This document shows positions 38,201-50,200 of a stretch of 64,000 nucleotides of DNA, piece by piece. The notes under the pieces are model-generated. The model did no database searches. It saw only the letters and a list, made by a program, of their open reading frames with translations, and was not told the DNA's origin. This DNA is from Erpobdella octoculata (Eukaryota; Annelida; Clitellata; Hirudinida; Erpobdellidae), in contig OZ022238.1 of NCBI GenBank assembly GCA_963978895.1, positions 16,934,892 to 16,998,891 of the forward strand, read 5' to 3'. Position 1 is the stretch's first letter. Every line of letters starts with the position of its first letter. A program made the translations under genes and the position numbers.

Positions 38201-41200
38201 TCTTATGGATTGCATTACTAACTTCCAGAGTAGTTAACTTTTCACTAGGTCCACAAACAGGACTTACATGAGTTAGACCATTTGCATCCCAAGTGAACTC
38301 CTCATTAGAAATTCTATCATAATGCGCTCTCCATACCTCCAACAACCTACTATCCTCAGCCACAACCTTACCTTCATGGTCTTTCACGCAGTTGGCCCCC
38401 ACTACATCCCGGTTTTTACGCATTAGCTGCTTGGCTACCCTAAACACATTTCCATTAATGATGTTTAAAAGATGTTTGAAATCTTTCATTTTACTATCAA
38501 ATTGATTATATGCCTCTATCTCAATCATTTGGTTTTGACTTAATTCCCATATTCTTATTTGGGTTGTTTAACTTCCTTTGAGTTCATTTAAAATCAATGA
38601 AATCTATAATGCTGACTACAAAAATGTTATACATTTTTTGTTTTACTCTCAAATTGATTACATGTTTCTATCTCAATTGAATTGTTGTGACTTAATCCCA
38701 TATTCTTATTTGTTTATTATTTTACATTATTATTATTGAAATGACATCTGAAATCTTTTATTTCTTTAATGAGTTAATTTTGTGCTTTTGTTTGTTTGTT
38801 TGCTGCTTATTATTTCTATCTGCTATAAGGATATCTCCTAGATGGGAAGTGATTCCCTTGGGAGCTCCTTTTGGGTGATGTTTATTTATGTATTTATTTA
38901 TTTTTCTTTTTCTTGTGTTTTGTGTTCATCATCCCAATAAACAAATAAATAAATAAAAAGAATGTGAAAATTAACAAAATTATGTTTGCCCGGGATAATT
39001 AGAGGTTTTTCTAATGTTTGTCTCTCTTGCTCCCGTTTTTTCCCCGCTTGCTCTCCCGCTCTCGGTCGCTTTCCCGCTCCCGGCCACTTTCCCGCTTCCG
39101 GCTGTTTTCCTGATCCCGGTCGCTTTCCCGCTTTTGGTTGCTTTCCTGATCCCAGTCGCTTTTTCGCTCTCAGTTGCTTTTTTGTTCTCTCTTGCTTTCC
39201 CGTTCTGTTTCCGCTTATTTTCTAATTCCTGTTTCCGCTCGCTCTCCCGCTCCGCTCATTTTGTACCCGATTTCAATTTTTTTCACTGTAATTGTCTTCC
39301 ATTGCCTCTTAAGCTTTTGAGAAAATTGCATTACGATCGGATTAATGGTGTAGCAATGCATAAAGGACTTATATACTTACATAATTTTATGTTTATATAT
39401 ATAGATGTGCATTAATATTCTAATTTTGTTCATTGTATTGATTCATTGAGAGTTATTAAAATTAATGTAAATTTTTTAATTGAATAGAAAGGTGTCAATG
39501 CAAAAAAGAATGAAGCATTCCTGTCAAAAGGTGACTTGACTATTTCATATAAAGTCACAAAGTGCTTGCAAAGATCTGACTTCAGCTGTATAGATTCGCT
39601 TTGTCTTCTCTACAAAAGAGATAATCAGGTTCATTTCTCATTAAAATATTTTTTTAATTAAATAAACAATGTAAACTATCGCTTACGGAATATTTTTGTA
39701 TTTCGAGCAATTCATTGGCATAGCTAGAGGTGCTGTGGGAATTGCACTGAGTGGCATCATCACATGGGGTGACACTGAAATGCACAAATTGACTATTTAT
39801 GATTCTATGTCATTATGAATTTATCCCTCCCCCCATCATCAACGTTTTGTACAAAACGTTCACTAGATTTTACCCTTTAGTCATTCAGTTATCTAATTTC
39901 TATCAAGGTCTAAGGAGAAAGTCCTGAGGGGGTGACACCAACCCTTGTGATGCCACTGGAACAATTTACAATTATTTTTTTCGTAATAAAAATAATTGAT
40001 TGCTAATAAATAAATAAAAAACATGACTCATACCATCCAGACATTCAATGTTGAAGTTTCATCACATCTCTCGGTTAAAGTGAATGGAGAAATTTTCTCT
40101 GATCCTCAATTGAAACCGTACAGAAGTATGCTACTCTCCGTAAAGCAGGTCTCCACTCACTTTGTCATGATAAGCGGATTTGGATTTAGAGTGCTTTTCC
40201 AGATCCATGGAGGAAAGATTGAGATCAAGCTTGAACCTTTCTATGCTGGATTGGTTAGTTATGTTTACTTTTTTGGTCAAAATTTGGCATTTAATTGTTC
40301 TCTGAGTGAAAATGCCTGTTTTGCTTAAACTTTGTTTTAATGAATGTTGCAATGTTGGCTTAACACATGTTTATAATTCTAAAGTTTTCATAACCTTCAA
40401 AGATTTCTGGTTTATGTGGTAACATGGATGGCTCAGTGATGGATGAAATGACATCGAGAAACAACCTGGAAGAGCAGCTTATTCCTTTTGCAATGTCTTA
40501 CAGCGATTGTCCGGAGAGGTTCAAAGAAGCTTTTGCCACAAGAGATTCATGCAGCATGGATGTTCATGTTAGTCCTTGTTAGCATTCCTTTAATATCGGT
40601 TGGTCTATTCATTTCAGTAGATTGTTCCTGTTTGATAAATTAAGGCAACAATCAATGTAAGTCTGTATACGATGTGCTATAGTAAGGATACAGGCATGCT
40701 AAAAGTGAAGGTCTTCTTTCATAGATAGAAACATATGAGTTTAATTTATATGAGCAATTCAAATTTGAAATCTAGAAATATCTTACTGCAGATCTCTGCA
40801 TTTGTATTTCCAGGCAAGTCAGCATGCTCACAGAATTTGTCAGAAAGTTGGTTCCATAAACATCTTCAAGAACTGTCTCAAAAAAGTGGCATGGTCACAT
40901 TTTAGAGAGATCTGCATCAAAGACTCATGTGCCAACAGCACCAGTTACTTGCCTCTCTGTAATTCTCTGGCAGCCTTGGCACACGAATGCTGTCTCAATG
41001 GGGAAACTGTCAACTGGTTGCAAGCTGATCCGATTCTTTTGGACTACTGCAAGGGTTAGTTGTATTTTATATGAAAAAATGAAGTTATGTTAATTTTTAA
41101 TTTAAAAATAACTTTTATGTGACTGTAAAAAAATTACTTCAAGAAAAATTTGTTATCATCGTGGATTACCGTCCTAAAAATGTCAGTCACTTTATTGACA

Positions 41201-44200
41201 TATTAACACCATTCAGCTCATTCTATATATTTAAACTGAGAAAATTTCATTTAAACATTTTTTTCTTTTTTATCTAATTTTTATTATATGAGTAAGGTTT
41301 TTGTTCTAATATTTTCAATGAAAGTAAAGTTCAAACTTTGCTATTCAAAGAAAATTATTCCAAACTTTTTCTATTCAAAACAAAGTTAATTTTGAGGTTT
41401 AAAAGTTTTGATTTGCAACAAGACAAAGACATGATTGTTCACAAACAAAAATTTATGAAAGCAAACAAAACTTTCCAGGTAATATCATACCTGTAGTGAT
41501 TTTCCACTGTTTACAGATTATTTGAGTATAAACGATAAAAGCCTGAAGTATTCGGAGAACGTTCCAAGGTATCGTACCTGCAGAGACATCCAATCAAAAG
41601 ACTACCTTAGATCGGACGAGTGCATAGCTGGCGTTCATTGCAAGGGCGCCTCGTTCGTAGATGATTACGGAAAGTGTAGACCTCTGGCCAGGTGTACATG
41701 TTACGATGCGTCGACAAACACTGTGAACGAACCCGATGCAGTTATTAAAAAGAGTTGTGCATCATGGTAAACTAATTTAATACTTGTGAATTAAAATGAA
41801 AAATGAGGTAGATGATGTATTTATTAATTTTTTTTATTTTTTGCTTGATGAATGATATTTAAAATGTTTGTGAGATTATTGATAACTATATATTTTAGGA
41901 AAATGTAATATTATTATTGTTATTTTTATTATTATTGTTATTATTATTATTATTATGTTATTTTTATTGTTAAAATTTCATTCTATTCTAATCAGCATCT
42001 GTCAAAATGCAGTGTGGAACTGCACGAATGAGAAATGTGCTGAGAAGGTAGAATGCCCAGCAAGCCAGGTGTACAGGAAAGATCTGAGATCGTGCGGTAG
42101 AACTTGTGCCACTGTTGGTCATTGTCAAGGAGAAGAGCCACTGATTGAAGGTTGTGGTTGTCCAGATGATCTTGTTCTCTCTCAAGATGTAAGTTGAATT
42201 ATTTCTTATAATAAAATAATAGAATAAATTTCTAGAAAAAGAAGCAACTTCTTGAAAGAGGCTTTGTATTGTCAAAAACCTGCCAAAAAGTTGAAAATAA
42301 CTTCTGATCACACCCTTTATATTGACAGGAAAGTTGCTTCAAGATTGTTTTGTGTGCAACATGTAGATGTGTGATATATGATGGAGGAAATTTATTCTTT
42401 CTCTTATAATTGGTCATTTTTTTTTAAATCCTGAAGCAACTTTCCTGTCAATATAAAAGGTGTGATCAGAAGTTATTTTTTACTTTTTGGCAGGTTTTTG
42501 ACAATACAAAGCCTCTTTCAAGAAGTTGCTTCTTTTTCTAGAAATTTATTCTATTACTTTATTTACAACTTTTTGGCACTCGTTTCAAAGAAGATATGTC
42601 GAAAACAGAGTGTTAGATTGTCCGATTCAGCTATATTATAGAGATATAGAGATTAGTGATCAGAACATAGGAAATTTCAAGTCGCTGAAAGCAAACTAAC
42701 TACATCAGTTCAGACTGTTGTGACAAATCAATCCTGTTCAAATCACTATCCAAACTTACCTTATTTCACAAACCAAAATTGAGTTTTGTCATACATCGGC
42801 AAGGCGAACACATTGGTCCAGAAACCGAGAAAGTGAAGGTCATGGGTTTGGTGTGCAAAATTTCAGCTCGCTACGATATCAGAAAATTGGTGAAATTACC
42901 GATAGCAGATTTTGTGACCATATATAGACGGAAGCAAGTTAATATAAGGACGTTGCTTCAAAAAAGGTGGCACTGCAATCGAAAAATAATAGAAGTTGTT
43001 GTTTTCCGATTTAGGACTGTGTGTAGAATTTCAGCTCGATATCAGAAAGTTGGTGAAATTAACGATAGCAGATTTTGTGAACCATATATAGATGGAAGCA
43101 AGGTAATATAAGGACGTTGCTTCAAAAATGTATGTCATTGGGTTGGGAGAACAGACTCCTAAAGATTTGTTCAACTCAAGTTAATTACCTGGAGCTTTCA
43201 GTAATTCGAAATGGCCGATTATTTTTAATATTTCTAGAAACTGGATAGAAATTAAGCTAAACTGGGTCATAGTTCAGCAAGTTGATTTAATCTGTGAATT
43301 TGATGTCTGACACTAACTTGGGGTGAACTTTTCAAAAACAGTGAAAATTTAATTTAAACTTTGTGTTGAATATTTCAACTTCAAGGGTAAGTGTATTCTT
43401 CCGAGCAAGTGTCCTTGTACATACAACTCTGCTTATTACAAGCCCAATGATACTGTCTCAATTGGATGCAAAATCTAGTAAGTGTTCATGTCATTCTACT
43501 ATAACTCTAATATTATATTGTAATGTAATAATGAAAATGATCTTTGATCTAGTGATCTTTTTAAAGTTCTTGTTTACATGATCATTGAAATATTTATAAA
43601 AATGTTTATTTTCTAAAATAATATATTTACATTTCATATTTCTAAGTAAGTGCAGGAAGCAAAAATGGATATTACTGGAAGAGAAGAACTGCAAGGGAAA
43701 ATGCGTTGCAACCGGCGATCCACACTATTATACATTTGATGGCTACCACTACACATACCAGGGTAGCTGTCAGTACATACTCTCCAGAACAAAGAAAGGT
43801 CACAGGTCACTCGACCCCTACCATGGAGGCACGGGTGACAAAGAAAAGAAAACCGTGCAGGATTTCACAGTGACTGCAAGTAATGTTCCGTGCGGTGTGA
43901 CGGGTGTGACTTGTACGAAGATGATCGACGTTTGGGTTGGAAAGAATCTTCACTTGCAACTCATTCAGGGAAAGAATCCTACTATGAATAATCAGTTTGT
44001 TTTGATTTATCAGTTTGTTTGTTTATTTATTTATTTTGATTGATATTTTCTTCACAATGTATACATGATTTTTGTTTGTTTGTATGCTTCAGATGATGAA
44101 GTATTTTAGACATTTTATTTAATTACAACAAAAAAGAAAATTTATTAAATGTTTTAATCTGCTTTATGAACAGCCAATTAAATTAACATTCCAATACTTC

Positions 44201-47200
44201 ACAGCACTGTTGGATCACATTTTGGTGAGAAAGGTCGAGAATACAGATTTGAAGGTGGATTCGTCAGTGGTAATGGAATATTTGTCTTTGCCTCATTTGA
44301 TACTGGTCTTGAGATTTTATGGGATGGAGGTGAGTGTTACATTTGTTATTATTAAATTATTGTTGTTAAAGTACTTATATTAATTATAATATTTATAATA
44401 ATTATGATAATTATAATAAGTATGGTGATTATTATCTATTTTTTAAGTTTTGTGGAACATATAAACATTCACAGATTAAATATTTAATACAACAGCTGTA
44501 ATAACTATAATATTTTTTTTAAATGTTTTATGTAAACTTGTTTATAAGAAAATAATTAAACTATGATATTGGTTTTATTTTTTTTATTTTTCTGTTATAG
44601 AAAACAGAAATTTAATTAAAAAATACAGCAGAAAAACGAATTCTTATTTAATTTGTGTTTAAATTAAATTTGTTTACACTACAGGTTATTGTGATTTTAA
44701 TTAGCAGCACCATCATCATCATCACCATTATCATCATCATCATTATCATCATCACCATCATCGTCATCATCATCATTATAATTATTGTTATTGCTATCAA
44801 ACAATTTACTTTATAATATTTAATAATTTCAGCAACAAGAGTATACATTATGCTCACTCCAAAATACTCTGGCAAGGTTGAAGGCCTCTGTGGTGACTAC
44901 GATGGCAACTACCTCAACGACTTTTCTGAACTTTCTTCCGGAAAGCTGGCAAAAACTTCGAACGAATTTGCTCGCCTTTGGAAAACATCTGCTATGTGCC
45001 CTGATCACGATTTGCCACAAGACTTTGATCCCTGTGTGGTCTGAATTTTTTAAAATATCTTATTGACGAAAAGATAAGATATAATTGTTATCACCATCAA
45101 AGAAATTTTTTATTTTATAAGATATTTGGTAAACTTGTATGTTTCGATACAAATTTTAATTTATGATGCATCTGAATTAATGTATACATTTTTTTCAAGT
45201 TAATATATTGATATATTTATATTAATGATTTACTTGTCGATTATTCCCTGACGAAGTAATGAAGTTATTTTAAAGTAGAAAAAGACAGATATGAAAGCTT
45301 TATTTCATTATCTTTCAATAAATTACAAAACCATTCCAAAAACCCCATATACGATTGGCGATATCATAACAATATGTTCTGAAAAAACATTACATATTAA
45401 TAAACTAATTTTAAATTTTATTTACTGGTTAATTAATTGAATAATTTACTGATTTAAAAACAATGCATATTGATTTTAAACTAATCAACTGATTTAATAT
45501 GAATTAACTGGCAGGTGAACGCACACAGAGCAGACTGGGCCAAGCAGTCATGCAGCATAATTACGGACGGACCGACATTCAGAAAGTGTCGTCTTCAAGT
45601 GATGAATTTCATGGATTTCTATACGGACTGCCTTTATGATGCTTGCGGGTATTTTATTAATCGTTTTGCTATAAATCACCAATAAAGTATCTCTAAATTA
45701 CTATGGTTAATGTAGATTTTGTTAATAAAACAGAGAGTTCAAGTGTTTAGATGAGCATTGCTTTGAAGTGTTTGTGTGTGTGTAAATGAATAGCGTTGAA
45801 GTCTTACAAACTCATTGAAATATCTAGAATTGTAATCAAATTTGTTAATGGCCGATATTTTTCAGTTCAGGGACATTTAAAATGGATCTATGAATGAAGA
45901 TAATTAAGCAAAAAGTAAAAAAATTAAAAGTAATTTTATGGAGATTAAAAAAAGTTTTGTTTCAAATATTATCAGATGTGACAGTGGCGGGGACTGTGAA
46001 TGTTTGTGCACTGCAGTTGCAGCATTCGCCAAAGAGTGTAGCGACCATGGGGTTCATGTTGCATGGAGGTCCCAACACTTTTGTCGTATGTCTACGTTTT
46101 TTATGTTAGATTAAAATTTGTTAATATTGGTGTCATAATTTTATGGATTACAACTAATGAAATATCCTTTAAACTTGTCGCAAGTTAAAAATTTGGTAAA
46201 AAAGTATCGTTATATTGTCATTTTCATGTTATTGCACTATTCTTTTATGTATACCTGAAGCATTTCATTGCATGTCTCAATAAAAGTCTTCAATAAATCA
46301 TACAATTTAAAACGAAGATTCAATATTCAATATTGAGAAAAACTAAATTTTGATGATCTTGCATTGAGAAGTTTTTATGACATAATTTATTTTTATCCCA
46401 CAGCAATCATGTGCGATGATAACAAGGTCTTCAGAGAATGTGCTTCTCCATGCAAGGAAACATGCTCGAAGTTTGATCAGCAGCATTCCGACATCGTCTG
46501 TAAGGATTCTCCGTGTGTCGAAGGGTGCATCTGTCCCGAAGGAAAAGTTGAAGCCGGTAAACAATGAAATAATAATAAAATAATTATAATAAAGTAATAA
46601 TAAAGTAGTAATTGCTTCCAAGGAAATTAGTTATTATGATATCAAAATATGGATGATTAATTATTGTTGAATCATCTATGATAGTTCTTCAATTGTGGTT
46701 ATATTTAATTGATTGTAAATTGACTAAAATGAAATAATGATATACAGATGATGGTGCATGCATACTGAGAAGTGTGTGTCCTTGCACTTATAACGGCAAC
46801 AATACTATTCCCGCTGGTTCATCTCTTGTTTTAAACTGCCAGCATTGGTGAAGTTTTCTTTCATTGAGATATGCAACAAATATTTGGACTTTAACATTTA
46901 AATTTAAAATAAGTATTTGGATTTTAAATAATCAAAAATTTATTTGGTTTTTTAACAAAAAATGATCTAAAAGTTGAGCAGTGGTTGTATCATATTTGTT
47001 ATCTTATTTACTAAAAGCAAATGCAAGGATGGAATTCTGACCTGCCACGGAGATCCGTGCAATTTAAAGCCGATGTGCATTCCCGATGAATTTCAGTGCA
47101 AGAGCAAGTTCAAATGCATTCCATACAAGTACGTGTGCGATCATCATTCAGACTGTGAAGACAATTCAGATGAGGAAAACTGTGGTGCGTTCTGTTGTTA

Positions 47201-50200
47201 TGTGATGTTTTGCTGGCTTTATACAAAAAAATGTTGAATAGTATTTCTATTATTTATATTTTCAGTCAAGTCTCGATTTTGTGAAAAAATATAACATTTT
47301 AATGAATTGGTCTTGATTAGTTTCTGTTTTTAATTATAAAAAAATGAATTATATCTTTGGTTGCTGTTTTTAGTCATAACTACATTTTTTAAAATAAAAA
47401 ATGTTCAGCATGATTTAGAATTATTACATACATACTTTGTACAAGACTTTCTTGTTTCCATCCAAATTATTGAATACTTTCCAGTATATTCATGTCCTCC
47501 GGATCAATTTTCATGCAAGACGAGTGGAGAGTGCATATCCTCTCACAAACTTTGTAACGGAATAAAGGACTGCTCTGATGGAAGTGATGAGTTGAATGAG
47601 AAATGTCGTAAGTGAACGAAAAACTGATTGGTTTTATGTCAAGAAAATGCAATGGAAATGTTTTTTTATTAATAATTTTAACAACGATTTTATAATATAT
47701 TACATTGAATGATTTCAACAACGATTTTATAATATTTTACATTGAATGATTTCAACAACGATTTTATAATATTTTACATTGAATGATTTAAAAAACGATT
47801 TTATAATATATTATGTTAAGCATGAATTTGTTTTTAGTTTGGTAGTTTTTTTTCAAGTTGTAAATATTTTTAGTAGAGTTATCAAAATATTTTGTTGGAA
47901 ATGTTTTTAAATTTGGAGTTTCCATTCATCAGAGTCCATTTGCGACAAGCCCAACTTTTTCCAGTGTGACAACAAACGTTGCATTGTTCGACAATTCGTC
48001 TGTGACCTTCAGAATGATTGCGGAGTTGGAGATGATTCCGATGAGAGGAACTGTTCGTGTTAGTAACGTTTATATATTTTTTTATAGTAATCAAACAAGT
48101 TTCATTTATGTTAGTAATCAAATGAGTTTCGTTTATGTTAGTAATCAAACAAGTTTCGTTTATGTTAGTAATCAAATGAGTTTCGTTTATGTTAGTAATC
48201 AAACAAGTTTCATTTATGTTAGTAATCAAACAAGTTTTGTTTATGTTAGTAATCAAACAAGTTTTGTTTATGTTAGTAATCAAACAAGTTTCATTTATGT
48301 TAGTAATCAAACAAGTTTTGTTTATGTTAGTAATCAAACAAGTTTTGTTTATGTTAGTAATCAAACGGGTTTCGTTTATGTTAGTAATCAAACAAGTTTT
48401 GTTTATGTTAGTAATCAAACAAGTTTCATTTATGTTAGTAATCAAACAAGTTTTGTTTATGTTAGTAATCAAACAAGTTTTGTTTATGTTAGTAATCAAA
48501 CAAGTTTTGTTTATGTTAGTAATCAAACAAGTTTTGTTTATGTTAGTAATCAAACAAGTTTTGTTTATGTTAGTAATCAAACAAGTTTTGTTTATGTTAG
48601 TAATCAAACAAGTTTTGTTTATGTTAGTAATCAAACAAGTTTTGTTTATGTTAGTAATCAAACGGGTTTCGTTTATGTTAGTAATCAAACGGTTCATCCG
48701 TCATTAAAAAGATCATGTTTCTCGGATTGATAGGTACAAAAATCTGTACAGCTCTGATCTTTTTAAGAGGTGTTCTCAAAGTCTCATGAATTATCAGTTA
48801 TTTTGTCATTTTTTTGTAGTTCAGTTTAATAATGAGCTAAGTATTATTTGTATTATTTTTAGTATACATTACCTTAAACAAATGTAGTGTTCTCATGATT
48901 ATATCTACTTAGATAATTTGCTAGCTTTGTCTGTCTGTAACTGAATATAACTTTGATATCACTGCACTGACTTTAATGAAATTTGGCATACTTATTCAGT
49001 TTTTTACACTGATTTCAAAAATAAAATTATTTTTCAGATTTAAACATTAAAAACTTTGTATGTGTTTTTGTTATGCTTATCAGACTGTGACAAGAACCTG
49101 TTTAAATGTTATACTGGGACGTGTCTTCCGATGTGGATGAAATGTGATGGACACGATGACTGCGGAGATAACAGTGATGAACTCAATTGTGGTAAGTTAT
49201 TAAACAGTGATAAACTCAATTGTGATAAATAATTAAACAGTGATAAACTCTGTTGTGATAAGTAATCAAACTTTTTAATTATAATACTTATTATTAGGTT
49301 AATTGATTTATATCTCTAAATGTTTTGGATTTTTTTATTTACAAATTTATTCATAAAAAAACAAAATCAATTTTCACAAAAACAAATAAGGGGCGACAGA
49401 AAATGAACAAATTCTAGTTGTTATATGTCTAATAATTGCCATTGGTCACTCAGCTTGGAATATATATGTATATATGTTTACAACACAGCATACTCACAAT
49501 TTTGTTCATTTTCATGCAACAAAGTATGCCAAGATAAAATTGTTCTGCTGGACAAGAAGAATGCAGATTTTGAAATTACACCATCAATTGTAAAAAAAGC
49601 ACTTCTGCCAGAACCAACTTCTCAAGTTCAGCTGACTGGCACAGAGAATGTTATAATCAAATTTAAGGTATGTCCTGCACAAATTAACATATTTTTCAGG
49701 TATATTTAGGGATATGGTTATCTTTAAACTGTGTGTGTAATTGATGTTTTTGAATAAAAACTTGCAACAGTGAGACAAACTAGAAAAGTCCTCTCTTTCA
49801 GTTAAATTATCTTCTTATAAGATTATTTATTATACGTATATATTTTTTCTCATTTATTTTTAAATTTAAGGGTCGTGATAAAGCAAGGTTCACAGAAGTG
49901 AGTTTTTGGGCAGCAAATGCCGGACAGGTCAGCATATTATTATATTCCTTGGACACTGACAACCAATATAGGGGCAGCAGTGGTAGTGGTGGTGAAAATA
50001 TCGAAGACCTCCTAGAAAGAACAGATTTCGTGGCCGTTAGTTTTTCATCGGTTTTTCAGGATGCATATTGAGCAAGATTGGTGTTTGTATAAATGTTAAA
50101 ATTTAGAATATTATTTGCATTAAAGTTTATATTTACTTTTTCAACAAGACGGACATAATTAATTACATATAGGTTGATGTTCATTATTTTGTCATACGAT

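Noticed and set aside
42779..43111. 110-codon frame in intron 20
   Set aside because: It spans a pair of direct repeats, has no matching splice phase, and exons 20 and 21 join without it.
44165..44330. Alternative acceptor at 44,175 for exon 23 of the large gene
   Set aside because: It stays open but loses the [14 protein letters not shown] strand expected in VWD domains; the acceptor at 44,204 fits the family better.
48059..48695. CRISPR-like array
   Set aside because: Units are contiguous without unique spacers, and the context is animal gene introns.
48189..48730. Open frames FVYVSNQTS / NINKTCLIT over the 27-bp array as an extra protein domain
   Set aside because: The LDLa reading frame reaches TAG immediately after the donor, and exon 32 joins exon 31 perfectly in phase, so the array is intronic.
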